Source of the DNA: Lachnospiraceae bacterium UBA3633
GTDB lineage: Bacteria; Bacillota; Clostridia; Lachnospirales; Lachnospiraceae
NCBI GenBank assembly: GCA_002374095.1
Contig: DFKY01000015.1
Location: 1-64,000, forward strand
Reading direction: 5' to 3'
DNA length: 64,000 bases
The notes under the pieces were generated by a model. The model had not been told where the DNA came from and made no database searches. It saw nothing but the letters and a program-made list of their open reading frames with translations. Shown in pieces: positions 41,331 to 50,679 of this stretch (its first letter is position 1; the number at the start of each line of letters is the position of its first letter). Position numbers and translations under genes: made by a program.

Positions 41331-43082
41331 ATGAAAAAGAGCACAAAAATGGCGAAAAAGCTACTTGCTTTATTTTTAGTTGTGCTCATGAATATAGAGA
41401 GCTTTGCGAGTGTTATAGGAGATAGTGATGGTAACGCTTTTTTGACAAAAAATGATTTTGAGAAAATGAAGAGTGAGTTTGGCGATACCATGAATAGATA
41501 TGCATCGAGTATAGATGAAAAAATAAGTGGCGCTATTACAGAATATTTAAAGGGGATCCCTCTAAAAGAAAGAAAAGGGCGTCTTTTATTTGAGTATGAT
41601 AAGGATTCTGAAAATCGCCCGCTTTGCGTAGAAGATGGTTACAATACAATTGATGAGCAGACTTTTCAGGGCGGAGTAATGGAAAATATTTTATGGTCTG
41701 CCCATAGTATAAATATAAATTCGTTTTTGCCAATGGGGTTTGATCAAAAAATCTCAGGAAATTATCCATATAATTTTACATTATTTACTTTGTTAGGTCG
41801 TGGTTACTATGATCAAATGGTGGGTTGGGTTTTTAGTGATGATGATAATGTACTGCTGGAGTCAAAATATAATTATGACAATTGTAGGTTGAATATGAGT
41901 TTTCAATCGACCGCTAATTTAAATTTCGGTACCTCTCTTGCTGGTGAACGGTATATGATGGGTATCGCCCCTGGTTTTTTTACAGGTAAAGAAATCAACA
42001 CGCGGTATACAACGAAAACAGGTGTCGGAAAAGGAGATAATGGTGGATTTCGACTTAGCACCGCATGGCGGTGGACTACTGACACGCTTCAACCAGCTGA
42101 TGTAAAAGAAAAATGGCTAGATGGGCTGCCATTGACCAGTGCGATGGGTACTGGCAAAGGTTTTGACGAATGGCGGCAAACGTCAACGTATGATGAAAAT
42201 ACTATTTCAGCTTTAACATATATCACACACTCTACACGTGACGAAGATCAGAATATTTATCTATATAACAAATGCCATGATGTAATTTATGCTCATGCCA
42301 AAGAAGAAAAAGAACTAGAAGAATATATAGATTACATGGATAAGTTAGATGCGAGTGCTGATAAAGACGACAAAACTATAGGGGGCAAACAAACCAATGT
42401 CTTTATCTCTAACAGGACAGAGAAATGGGCATACTGGGCGCCGTATTATAAAGATGGCGCATACGATTTGACGCAATGGAGCGATGGTTTTATTGTAGCT
42501 GGTCGTCGTACATGGCGCTTTACACCAAAGTTTAAATTAAAAAACACCACAACGAATACAAAAGTTAAACCCAATACTGCGAGTGTGACAGGAGGTACTT
42601 TAATTTGGAATACATTGGACCAATTTAAAAATACAAAACTTAAATTTACTGATTGGGACGGGAACACATATTATCCTCGGTTTTATGGTGGCTTGCCACT
42701 TGTTTCACTTGGTTCAGAAACTATCGAAAAATTAAGATTTGACATTAAAATAACTGCAGATGCATCTACAGGTACCCATAATTATGTGCGCTTACAAGTA
42801 AAAAAAGGAGAATTTCCAAATAGTAATGACTTAACTAGTTGGACTGCTTCTGAGATTGATGATCTTGAGACAAATATTTCTGGAGAATATGGAAGCACAA
42901 CTTATTCGTATGATGAATCTAATCATTATTTACAAATACCATTTGACAAATTAACGTCTATTTCAATTATGAATCCATCAAAGCAAACCACTTACTTTTT
43001 GCGGTATTGGCTTGCTGATAGTTCAGATATTGCAGGTGGTCAGATTGCCGAACTTGGTAATTGCGTTATAACTGGAGCTTAA
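41331..43082 (+). CDS. Secreted protein, paralogue B, unknown function
   Basis: 583 residues. Signal peptide ending SFA-S; then D31-S-D-G-N-A-F-L-T-K-N-D42, an EF-hand-like loop with Asn at position 5, and an amphipathic helix. The body is close to paralogue C: QTFQGG, GYYDQM, YDNC, CHDVIYAHA, WRFTPKFKLKNTTT, VKPNTASV, WNTLDQFKN, FYGGLPL and a C-terminal GGQI..LG. No enzyme motif is seen; it may be a surface or adhesive protein (inference). The ribosome site is weak. Only 32 bp separate it from paralogue C, so B and C form an operon. Confidence 0.82.
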   Translation: MKKSTKMAKKLLALFLVVLMNIESFASVIGDSDGNAFLTKNDFEKMKSEFGDTMNRYASSIDEKISGAITEYLKGIPLKERKGRLLFEYDKDSENRPLCVEDGYNTIDEQTFQGGVMENILWSAHSININSFLPMGFDQKISGNYPYNFTLFTLLGRGYYDQMVGWVFSDDDNVLLESKYNYDNCRLNMSFQSTANLNFGTSLAGERYMMGIAPGFFTGKEINTRYTTKTGVGKGDNGGFRLSTAWRWTTDTLQPADVKEKWLDGLPLTSAMGTGKGFDEWRQTSTYDENTISALTYITHSTRDEDQNIYLYNKCHDVIYAHAKEEKELEEYIDYMDKLDASADKDDKTIGGKQTNVFISNRTEKWAYWAPYYKDGAYDLTQWSDGFIVAGRRTWRFTPKFKLKNTTTNTKVKPNTASVTGGTLIWNTLDQFKNTKLKFTDWDGNTYYPRFYGGLPLVSLGSETIEKLRFDIKITADASTGTHNYVRLQVKKGEFPNSNDLTSWTASEIDDLETNISGEYGSTTYSYDESNHYLQIPFDKLTSISIMNPSKQTTYFLRYWLADSSDIAGGQIAELGNCVITGA

Positions 43083-43114
43083 ATAAATATGATTAGTTTT
43101 AGAAAGGCTGCATT

Positions 43115-44803
43115 ATGATAAAAAAAATAATAAGAAAAAGTATACTAATGTTCATGATAGTAGTGCTGGCTGGTAAAACTTTTAGTGCCGTAGTATCAGA
43201 TAATGACGGCACGGCTTTCATTTCCTATTCTGAATATGATTCATTGAGGTCAGATTTTCAAAAAGTGCTGGATGGATTTAATACAGGAATAGATGCAAAA
43301 ATTGCAAATGCTATAGCGCAATACATAAAAAGTGCAAATAGTGAAACTACAGAAAAAGTATCTATGCTATTTACGGTAAATGCTGATACGAAGTACAAAC
43401 CTAAAAGCGTGAGAAATAAAACAAATACTATTAAAAAACAGACATTTCAAGGTGGAACGTATCTGAATAATTTATGGGCTACATTCTCGTGGAATATAGC
43501 GTCAGTTGATGATTTGAATCCGTGGAAACTTGAAAATATGACACAGCTAGCACTACTCGGTGAAGCTTATTATGACCAGATGAAAGGTTTTGTGTTTAAA
43601 AACAATAATCCTGAAGTATTAGTTAACAAATATGATTATGATAACTGTAGCTTAACATTATCGCAGACATCAACTCAAAATCAAAATTATGGTAATGGCT
43701 TTACCGGAGATAGATTTCTTATGGGTATTCAGCCAGGAACTTTAACTGGAAAGAAAATAGATACCAATTATGTAGATATGACAGGCATTGGCAATGGAGC
43801 TGGTAATTATGGATGTGGAACCAAGAACTCGTGGCTTGTTGCAGAAGATACGATCTCAAGTACAGTTGCTAAGAATAATTGGTTGGATGTATTGCCAATG
43901 AATGCTGCCTTTGCAAACAAATATCAACTGAGGAACAATTATGCTGGATATGATGAGTATATATGGGGCGGCGAATATATGATATCCCATGCCATGCGTG
44001 ATGAAGATTATAATGTATATGTGTATCCAGAGTGCCATGATGTAATATATGCACATGCAGATGATGAAAATGAAATCGAAGAATATAGAGACTACATGAC
44101 TGATGTGGCGACCGCAGATAAAATAGGTGGAGAATATACCAACTTATATTTAACAGGAAAAACTGAACGATGGATGTGGTGGAGATATAATGGAGCTTCA
44201 GATTGTATTATTGGGCCTAGACGTAATTGGCGTTTTACGCCAAAGTTTAAGCTTAAAAACACAACAACGAAAACGAGTGTAAAACCCAATACAGCTAGTG
44301 TAAGTGGCGGAGCACTATACTGGAATACATTGGACCAATTCAAAAATGGCAAAATAAAATATGTGAACCATCAAGGCGTAACTTCGTATCCACATTTCTA
44401 TGGTGGATTACCTTTAATTGCTATTAATAATAATGCAAAAAAGTTTTCATTTGATATAAGCCTTTCACCTACCATTAGTACCAGTACTAATAATTTCTGC
44501 ATAAGAGTTATGAGTGAAGAATTTCCAAATGGAAATAACATAAGTACTTGGAGTACAAGTAAAAAGAGAGCTCTTCAAAAAATAAAAGGAGAGTCAAAAG
44601 CTGGCAGTACAACAACTGTATATAATTATGACAATACCAACAATTATCTTGTCGTACCTAAAAACACTACTATCAATATTTCTATAGAAAATCCAGTAGC
44701 AAATAAAACTTATTTTATAAGATGGTGGGAAGAAGGTGATAGTGGTAGCGCTGGTGGCCAGATTGATTTACTTGGAAATGGGGAAATCGTGAGAAATAGC
44801 TAG
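43115..44803 (+). CDS. Secreted protein, paralogue C, unknown function
   Basis: 562 residues. Signal peptide followed by D29-N-D-G-T-A-F-I-S-Y-S-E40, the same EF-hand-like loop, and the helix FQKVLDGFNTGIDAKIANAI. The body aligns with B almost end to end, with the best block at WRFTPKFKLKNTTT and YWNTLDQFKNGK, and conserved CHDVIYAHADDE and GGQI..LGNGE near the end. AGAAAGG is a proper ribosome site. Unlike A and B, it is not preceded by the 65-bp leader repeat. A strong terminator follows. Confidence 0.82.
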   Translation: MIKKIIRKSILMFMIVVLAGKTFSAVVSDNDGTAFISYSEYDSLRSDFQKVLDGFNTGIDAKIANAIAQYIKSANSETTEKVSMLFTVNADTKYKPKSVRNKTNTIKKQTFQGGTYLNNLWATFSWNIASVDDLNPWKLENMTQLALLGEAYYDQMKGFVFKNNNPEVLVNKYDYDNCSLTLSQTSTQNQNYGNGFTGDRFLMGIQPGTLTGKKIDTNYVDMTGIGNGAGNYGCGTKNSWLVAEDTISSTVAKNNWLDVLPMNAAFANKYQLRNNYAGYDEYIWGGEYMISHAMRDEDYNVYVYPECHDVIYAHADDENEIEEYRDYMTDVATADKIGGEYTNLYLTGKTERWMWWRYNGASDCIIGPRRNWRFTPKFKLKNTTTKTSVKPNTASVSGGALYWNTLDQFKNGKIKYVNHQGVTSYPHFYGGLPLIAINNNAKKFSFDISLSPTISTSTNNFCIRVMSEEFPNGNNISTWSTSKKRALQKIKGESKAGSTTTVYNYDNTNNYLVVPKNTTINISIENPVANKTYFIRWWEEGDSGSAGGQIDLLGNGEIVRNS

Positions 44804-44849
44804 TATATGAATCTATAAAAGCAAATTGATACAAGAACCATAAGTATAT

Positions 44850-44880
44850 AGCAGACATAATCTTTTGTCTGCTTTTTTTT
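44850..44880 (+). terminator. Terminator of the paralogue B-C operon
   Basis: GCAGACA (44851-44857) pairs with TGTCTGC (44866-44872), followed by eight T residues. Confidence 0.92.
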
Positions 44881-44917
44881 ATGCGAAGATTGGTATCTAC
44901 CATTTTGCTGACCAATG

Positions 44918-44926
44918 TGCTATAAT
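44918..44926 (+). promoter_or_regulatory. Extended -10 promoter of the SGNH protein gene
   Basis: TGCTATAAT with no recognisable -35 at the normal distance; lies 48 nt before the start codon, after a terminator. Confidence 0.6.
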
Positions 44927-44973
44927 ATAAAGAACTTTAGAGGGCTATAAATATATAGCAAAGGAATATATTT

Positions 44974-45666
44974 ATGAAAAAAATAGTAATATCACTATCA
45001 GTGATTGTAATGGTTTTTGCATTACATGGTTTTTGTTTTGCTTCAAATGTAATAATTGCAGGCGGTTATGATAGGCTTTTTACAGAGAGTCCTATGGGCA
45101 CAGAGCTTATAGTGGCTGGAGATTCTTATGCACAAAATTTCTATGAAGATGAGAATGGCAAAGACATGCAACTTATACCATATTTTCAAGAAGGCTTTAC
45201 TATAGAAGAAAATCAAAAGAAACTTCAAGATGCATTTTACTCTATACATAAGTATATTTTATTTTCAATAAGTGTCAATGACCATAGAAAAAATACTCAT
45301 CCGAATTATTTTGAAGATGAGTTTAGAAATATGGTTGACCTTGCTACAAAGACATCAAAGACTGTATTTGTGCATTCGTATATGATATATAATCAAAACT
45401 TTACCAATGGACTTCAGTTTTCTTCATATGATTATGACAATATGGTTAGAAAGATAGCAAATGATTATCCTAATATATATTATATAGATATGATGGATTG
45501 TGCAGGTCTTGAATACATAGAAGCGGATGGCGTACACTACAATAAACTTTTTAATGATATCTTATATGACAGAATAAAAGTAAAAATTGAAGAACTAAAA
45601 CTTATAGATGAGTATATGAAAGCCCAAGAAGCAGCAAAAACTACAGGAGGCTTTGCAGGTAATTAG
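44974..45666 (+). CDS. Secreted SGNH/GDSL-type hydrolase-like protein
   Basis: 230 residues with a cleavable signal peptide (GFCFA-S). Block I VAGDSYAQNF (nucleophile Ser), ISVNDHRKN (block III-like, Asn) and ADGVHYNKLF (block V, Asp and His) outline an SGNH esterase such as those that remove acetyl groups from glycans. Short for the fold but complete. AAAGGA precedes the ATG. It follows the three secreted paralogues after a terminator and may act on the same surface material (inference). Confidence 0.8.
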   Translation: MKKIVISLSVIVMVFALHGFCFASNVIIAGGYDRLFTESPMGTELIVAGDSYAQNFYEDENGKDMQLIPYFQEGFTIEENQKKLQDAFYSIHKYILFSISVNDHRKNTHPNYFEDEFRNMVDLATKTSKTVFVHSYMIYNQNFTNGLQFSSYDYDNMVRKIANDYPNIYYIDMMDCAGLEYIEADGVHYNKLFNDILYDRIKVKIEELKLIDEYMKAQEAAKTTGGFAGN

Positions 45667-45667
45667 T

Positions 45668-46186
45668 ATGGCAAGTGAAAAGCTTACAAAAGAAGATGTA
45701 GAAAAGATAAAAGCAGAAATCAATGAAAGAAAATCAGTCCTTAGACCTAAAATTCTTGAAGATGTAAAATCAGCAAGGGCTCAGGGTGATCTTTCAGAAA
45801 ATTTTGAATACTATGCTGCAAGGAAGATGAATCGTGAAAATAATTCACGCATTGCATATCTTGAGAAAGTGCTTCGAGAAGCTACCATAATAGAAGCAAA
45901 TTCTACAAATGGAGTAAATCTTGATAATTTTGTAAAAGTGAAATTTGTAGAAGAAGGTGTCGATGAGGTATCTTGGGAAGAAGAAACATATAAGGTGGTT
46001 ACATCTATAAGGGCGGATTCTATAAAGAAAAAAGTAAGTATAGAAGCACCGCTTGGTAAAGCACTTATCAATAAAGAAATAGGTGATATAGTAAAGGTAG
46101 ATCTTGATAATGGCGGAAGCTATGAGCTAAAAATTATAGATATTATAAAAGACACAGGCGATAATGATGAGATAAGGTCGTACTAA
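45668..46186 (+). CDS. greA: Transcription elongation factor GreA
   Basis: 172 residues from the ATG at 45668; the frame begins upstream with an unlikely TTG. N-terminal coiled coil (LTKEDVEKIKAEINERK...LRPKILEDVKSAR) with the acidic tip GDLSENFEYYAA, and the C-terminal domain with PLGKALINKEIGDIV. It rescues backtracked RNA polymerase by stimulating transcript cleavage. The C-terminal domain carries a small extra Glu-rich stretch. Starts 1 nt after the SGNH gene stop. Confidence 0.95.
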   Translation: MASEKLTKEDVEKIKAEINERKSVLRPKILEDVKSARAQGDLSENFEYYAARKMNRENNSRIAYLEKVLREATIIEANSTNGVNLDNFVKVKFVEEGVDEVSWEEETYKVVTSIRADSIKKKVSIEAPLGKALINKEIGDIVKVDLDNGGSYELKIIDIIKDTGDNDEIRSY

Positions 46187-46218
46187 TAATCTAAAATATA
46201 ACGAAAGGATATAAGGGT

Positions 46219-47613
46219 ATGAAAGACTTTTACACAATGGATAAGATAGTAGCTCTATGCAAAAATAGAGGTTTTTTATTTCCGGGATCAGAGATATATG
46301 GAGGTCTTGCTAATTCGTGGGACTATGGAAATCTCGGAGTAGAACTAAAAAATAATGTAAAGGACGCTTGGAGAAAAAAATTCGTTCAAGAGTCAAAGTA
46401 TAATGTGGGACTTGATTCTGCAATCCTTATGAATCCACAAGTCTGGGTTGCTTCAGGACATCTTGGCTCTTTTTCAGATCCACTTATGGATTGCAAAGAG
46501 TGTAAGCAACGTTTTCGTGCTGATAAAATTATAGAAGACTTTGCAAAAGAAAATGGTATAGAACTCAATAGCTCTATAGATGGTTGGTCTCATGAAGAGA
46601 TGGAAAGTTGGATTAAAGAGAAAAATGTTCCATGCCCAAGTTGTGGCAAGCACAATTTTACTGGCATAAGAGAGTTTAATTTGATGTTTAAGACATTTCA
46701 GGGCGTCACAGAAGATGCTAAAAATGTAGTCTATCTTAGACCAGAGACAGCACAAGGAATCTTTGTCAATTTTAAAAATGTACAAAGGACAAGTCGTAGA
46801 AAGATTCCTTTTGGTATAGCTCAAGTTGGTAAGTCTTTTAGAAATGAAATCACACCAGGTAACTTCATCTTCCGTATAAGAGAGTTTGAACAGATGGAAC
46901 TTGAGTTTTTCTGTAAACCTGGTACAGATCTTGAGTGGTTTGAGTATTGGAGAAAATACTGTATAGATTTCTTACACAATCTTGGTCTTAAGGATGAATA
47001 TTTAAGACTTCGCGATCATGATAAAGAAGAGCTTTCTTTCTATAGTAAAGCAACTACTGACATAGAATTCTTATTTCCATTTGGATGGGGTGAACTTTGG
47101 GGAATTGCAGATAGGACTGATTATGATCTCACACAACATATGAAAGTTTCAGGCGAAGACCTTCAGTATTTTGATGATGAGACAAATGAAAAATACACAC
47201 CTTATGTTATCGAACCATCACTTGGCGCTGATAGGGTGACGCTTGCATTTCTTTGTGCTGCATATGATGAGGAGCAAGTTGGAGACAATGACACAAGAGT
47301 AGTTATGCACTTTAATCCTGTCATAGCTCCTATAAAGATAGCTGTGCTTCCACTTTCAAAGAAATTATCTGAGCCTGCTATGAAAATCTATGAAGAGCTT
47401 ACAAAATACTATATGTGTGATTTTGATGAAAAAGGGACTATAGGTAAGCGCTATCGTAGAGAAGATGAGATAGGAACGCCATATTGTATAACTTATGATT
47501 TTGATAGTGAAAATGATAAGCAAGTGACTGTAAGAGAAAGGGACAGCATGGAGCAAGTCCGCATTCCAATAGAAGGGCTTAAAAAGTTTTTTGAAGATAA
47601 GTTTATGTTTTAG
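46219..47613 (+). CDS. glyQS: Glycyl-tRNA synthetase (dimeric type)
   Basis: 464 residues. Class II synthetase of the single-chain alpha2 type found in Gram-positives and eukaryotes. FPGSEIYGGLANSWDYG, motif 2 FRNEITPGNFIFRIREFEQME (in parts), motif 3 YVIEPSLGADRVTLAFL, and a zinc-like pair CKECKQ/CPSCGKH. C-terminal anticodon domain with KRYRREDEIGTPYCITYD. Ribosome site AAAGGATATAAGGG. It heads a tight run with a DUF1538 protein 5 nt downstream. No T-box leader was found upstream. Confidence 0.97.
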   Translation: MKDFYTMDKIVALCKNRGFLFPGSEIYGGLANSWDYGNLGVELKNNVKDAWRKKFVQESKYNVGLDSAILMNPQVWVASGHLGSFSDPLMDCKECKQRFRADKIIEDFAKENGIELNSSIDGWSHEEMESWIKEKNVPCPSCGKHNFTGIREFNLMFKTFQGVTEDAKNVVYLRPETAQGIFVNFKNVQRTSRRKIPFGIAQVGKSFRNEITPGNFIFRIREFEQMELEFFCKPGTDLEWFEYWRKYCIDFLHNLGLKDEYLRLRDHDKEELSFYSKATTDIEFLFPFGWGELWGIADRTDYDLTQHMKVSGEDLQYFDDETNEKYTPYVIEPSLGADRVTLAFLCAAYDEEQVGDNDTRVVMHFNPVIAPIKIAVLPLSKKLSEPAMKIYEELTKYYMCDFDEKGTIGKRYRREDEIGTPYCITYDFDSENDKQVTVRERDSMEQVRIPIEGLKKFFEDKFMF

Positions 47614-47618
47614 ACAAT

Positions 47619-49145
47619 ATGAAATTTGTATGGTCAAAATTTAAAGAATCGCTAACGTCTATATTACCAATAGTTGTAATAGTGTACCTATTATCACTTA
47701 CACCTATTTTTACTTTGAGCTATAAAGAAAAGGTGGTGTATCTCTTTTCTTCAATTGCACTTATCATAGGGATGACTCTTTTTAATATAGGCGCAGAGTT
47801 TTCTATGACACCTATGGGCGATTATGCTGGATCAGGTCTTATAAAGACAAAAAAGATATCACTTATACTTTTGGTTGCACTTTTTATGGGATTTCTTGTG
47901 ACTATTGCAGAGCCAGACCTTACTGTACTTGCAGATCAAGTTAGGGATGCAATTAATAGTACAGCTCTTATATTTAGTGTAGGGATTGGAGTTGGAGTAT
48001 TTTTACTTATATCACTTTTAAAAGTAATCTTTAATAAAAAGTTATCAATGTTACTTTTGCTATTTTATATGCTGATATTTGCATTCGCTGCACTACTTTG
48101 CGAGACTGGGAAAAATTACCTTATGTCACTTGCGTTTGATTCAGGTGGAGTAACTACAGGTCCTATAACAGTGCCCTTTGTGATGGCATTTGGTGTAGGT
48201 ATAGCTGCTACAATTGGTGGAAAGAATAGTAATGAGAATTCATTTGGCTTTGTAGCACTTTGCTCTATAGGACCAATCATAGTGGTATTACTTTTCCTTA
48301 TGCTTACAAAAGGAGATATAATTTATAAATTACCAGATTATAGTATAGACAGAGTGTTGAGCGAAGGGATACTAAATGTCATTATTGAGCATGCTTTGGG
48401 AGTAGCCAGGGCACTTTTATCTATATTTATTTTCTTTTTGATACTTAACTTTTTTATTATAAAACTTCCAATCAGAAAGATGATACAAATAGTTATAGGT
48501 ATAATGACTACTTTTATAGGACTTGTCGTCTTTCTTTCATCTGCATCTATTGGGTTTCTTCCTATAGGCTATGCAATGGGTGGACAGATAGTTATGGCGC
48601 ATCCAAGGCTTTCGATTGTGATATGTTTTATAATTGGTATGACAGTAGTCCTTGCAGAGCCAGCCATACATGTGCTTACAGCCCAAGTAGAAGATGTGAC
48701 AGGTGGGACTGTGACAAAGAGATCTATGCTTATAGCACTTTCTCTTGGGGTTGGACTTGCCATAGCACTTGCTATCTTTAGGATTCTCTATGGTTTTTCT
48801 ATATTGTATTATCTTATACCAGGATATTTTATATCACTCGCACTTTCACTTTTTGTACCACCTATCTATACAGCAATAGCTTTTGATTCTGGTGGTGTAG
48901 CAAGTGGCCCGCTTACATCGACATTCATATTGCCTTTTATGATTGGGGCATGTGCAAGTGTTGCAAGTGAAAGTGAGGTGATTAGCCTTGCTTTTGGAGT
49001 TGTGGCACTAGTCGCTATGATACCGCTTATATCTATACAACTACTTGGATTTAGAGCAATCTTTGCAAAAAGACTTCGTGATAGAATATCTATGAATAGA
49101 ATTTTGAGAGCTGATGACGATCAAGTAATATATTTTGAAGTATAG
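47619..49145 (+). CDS. DUF1538 family membrane protein
   Basis: 508 residues with about 12 hydrophobic segments in two similar halves. Each half has a signature: TPMGDYAG...TIAEPDLTVLADQV and LPIGYAMGG...VLAEPAIHVLTAQVEDVTGG, and each ends in a glycine-rich FDSGG(V)..GP motif (AFDSGGVTTGPITVPF and AFDSGGVASGPLTSTF). The repeat layout with paired re-entrant-like motifs is that of a transporter or channel; no substrate is established to my knowledge. Two P-II-like genes downstream in the same run suggest a transporter gated by a nucleotide- or anion-sensing P-II (inference). Confidence 0.87.
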   Translation: MKFVWSKFKESLTSILPIVVIVYLLSLTPIFTLSYKEKVVYLFSSIALIIGMTLFNIGAEFSMTPMGDYAGSGLIKTKKISLILLVALFMGFLVTIAEPDLTVLADQVRDAINSTALIFSVGIGVGVFLLISLLKVIFNKKLSMLLLLFYMLIFAFAALLCETGKNYLMSLAFDSGGVTTGPITVPFVMAFGVGIAATIGGKNSNENSFGFVALCSIGPIIVVLLFLMLTKGDIIYKLPDYSIDRVLSEGILNVIIEHALGVARALLSIFIFFLILNFFIIKLPIRKMIQIVIGIMTTFIGLVVFLSSASIGFLPIGYAMGGQIVMAHPRLSIVICFIIGMTVVLAEPAIHVLTAQVEDVTGGTVTKRSMLIALSLGVGLAIALAIFRILYGFSILYYLIPGYFISLALSLFVPPIYTAIAFDSGGVASGPLTSTFILPFMIGACASVASESEVISLAFGVVALVAMIPLISIQLLGFRAIFAKRLRDRISMNRILRADDDQVIYFEV

Positions 49146-49154
49146 TACTTTATA

Positions 49155-49688
49155 ATGAATTCTTATATTAAAAAATTTGCCGTATCTGCTTTATTTGTAG
49201 CACTTGCTTATGCTTTAAGTTTTGTGAAGATTTTACATCTTCCTTTTGGCGGAAGTATCACACTTTTTTCAATGCTTGTAATATCACTTCCATCATATTT
49301 TTTTGGCGTAAGGCTTGGGTTTATGGCGAGCTTTGCTTATGCACTACTTCAACTTATAGTAGATCCATATATTGTACATCCAGCACAATTACTTCTTGAC
49401 TATATAATTGCATTTAGTTCTTTTGGAATAGTAGGCTTTTTTAGAAATATGGATGAAGGGCTTATCATTGGTTTTGTAGTAGCCTGCATAATTAGATTTA
49501 TATCAAGCTCAATATCTGGTTATGTGTTTTTTAGAGAGTATGCACCTGAAAGTTGGAATCCAATACTTTATACAGTCATATACAATGGAAGCTATATTTT
49601 TATAGAATGTGTATTTTCTATTATCCTAATATCAGTTAAGCAGATAAAAGTAACAATAAATCATTATAAGAAAAAATGGGAAAAGTGA
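49155..49688 (+). CDS. thiT: Thiamine transporter substrate-binding subunit ThiT (ECF S component)
   Basis: 177 residues, six membrane helices. The ThiT pattern is clear in LHLPFGGSITLFSMLVISLPSYFFGVRLG (read in parts), HPAQLLLDYIIAFSSFG and the end helix. It binds thiamine and works with the shared ECF energising module encoded elsewhere. No TPP riboswitch was recognised upstream, because it sits inside a run of genes. It overlaps thiN by one base (TGATG), which fits uptake followed by conversion to TPP. Confidence 0.9.
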   Translation: MNSYIKKFAVSALFVALAYALSFVKILHLPFGGSITLFSMLVISLPSYFFGVRLGFMASFAYALLQLIVDPYIVHPAQLLLDYIIAFSSFGIVGFFRNMDEGLIIGFVVACIIRFISSSISGYVFFREYAPESWNPILYTVIYNGSYIFIECVFSIILISVKQIKVTINHYKKKWEK

Positions 49689-50296
49689 TGAGATGTTTAA
49701 TTGTATCTGGCGGACAGTTTTCAAAAGTTAAGATAGAAAATCATTATGATTTAGTCATTGCTTGTGACAAAGGCTACATATACGCCAAAAAGCTTGGATT
49801 AAAAGTTGACATTGTGGTTGGTGATTTTGATTCAATGGCGGAACCAAAAGGGAAAGCTTTTGTCATAGCAGTACCGAAAGTTAAAGATGATACTGATACG
49901 GGACTGGCAATCAAGTATGCAGTGAGAAATGGATATAAGGATATTGATATAATATGTGCACTTGGAAAAAGGATTGACCACGAGATTGCCAATCTTAGCC
50001 TTTTAAAATATATAGCAGAAAATGGTGCAAGAGGGCAGATACTTTCACAAGATGCCATAATCATAGTGGCAAAAGACAAGCTTGTAAAAATAAAACGAGT
50101 TAAAGATAGATATATTTCTATCTTCTCTATGAGCGACGGGTCAAGAATTGAATACATAAGAGGTACCAAGTATGATGTAAAAAACATCACACTAAAAAAT
50201 GGATTTCCTCTTGGCGTAAGTAATGAATTTAAAGATTCATTTGCAAAGATTAAAATAAAAAAAGGCATAGTTATGATATGCGTTGTAAAAAAATGA
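49688..50296 (+). CDS. thiN: Thiamine pyrophosphokinase
   Basis: 202 residues from the ATG at 49688 (TGATG overlap with thiT); an alternative ATG at 49676 would add four residues. CDKGYIYAKKLGLKVDIVVGDFDSM is read in parts as the N-terminal core with metal-binding DFDS, followed by DDTDTGLAIKYA and GKRIDHEIANL. It makes TPP from thiamine and ATP. Neighbouring thiT supplies thiamine, and the TPP-dependent oxidoreductase at 34669-36866 is one consumer in this window. Confidence 0.93.
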   Translation: MRCLIVSGGQFSKVKIENHYDLVIACDKGYIYAKKLGLKVDIVVGDFDSMAEPKGKAFVIAVPKVKDDTDTGLAIKYAVRNGYKDIDIICALGKRIDHEIANLSLLKYIAENGARGQILSQDAIIIVAKDKLVKIKRVKDRYISIFSMSDGSRIEYIRGTKYDVKNITLKNGFPLGVSNEFKDSFAKIKIKKGIVMICVVKK

Positions 50297-50305
50297 AGGA
50301 TAAGA

Positions 50306-50671
50306 ATGAGTAAGGATAACACAAAATTAACATCAACAAAAAAGCTAATGATGCTTGTGACAATTGTGAGAAAAAGCAAGGCAGATTTTTATGTTGATCT
50401 CATTGAAAGTTTTGGCGCCAATATGCAACTAGTTGCTATAGGCAATGGCACGACAAAGGCGACAGTATTTACTGATGAAATTGGATCTAAGGCAGTGATA
50501 TTTAGTATCATTACTGAAGACAAAGTAAAAAGTATAATGACGAGTCTAAAGGAAAAGTTTACTACACTTCGTGATGGTAAAGGTGTGTGCTGGACATGCC
50601 CTTTATCAAGTGTCATGGGTGTTACATTTTTTAATTTTTTGAGCAACAATAAAAGTAGCTTTATAAGGTAG
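50306..50671 (+). CDS. P-II-like signalling protein 1
   Basis: 121 residues. Ferredoxin-like beta-alpha-beta repeat of P-II: LMMLVTIVRKSKADFYVDLIESFGA, then a short T-loop region VAIGNGTTKATVFTDEIG, then AVIFSIITEDKVKSIMTSLKEKF, a Gly-rich B-loop (DGKGVCWTCPLSSVMG) and a C-terminal tail. It lacks the Tyr51-type uridylylation site and the standard P-II signature, so it is a divergent P-II. The CWTCP Cys pair is unusual. Follows thiN by 9 bp. Confidence 0.78.
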   Translation: MSKDNTKLTSTKKLMMLVTIVRKSKADFYVDLIESFGANMQLVAIGNGTTKATVFTDEIGSKAVIFSIITEDKVKSIMTSLKEKFTTLRDGKGVCWTCPLSSVMGVTFFNFLSNNKSSFIR

Positions 50672-50679
50672 AGGTTGAT

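Noticed and set aside
46187..46218. T-box leader for glycyl-tRNA synthetase
   Set aside because: The gap to greA is only 32 bp and holds a ribosome site but no T-box sequence.
49100..49160. Possible TPP riboswitch before thiT
   Set aside because: Only 9 nt separate thiT from the DUF1538 gene, so there is no room, and no CUGAGA/thi-box motif is seen.
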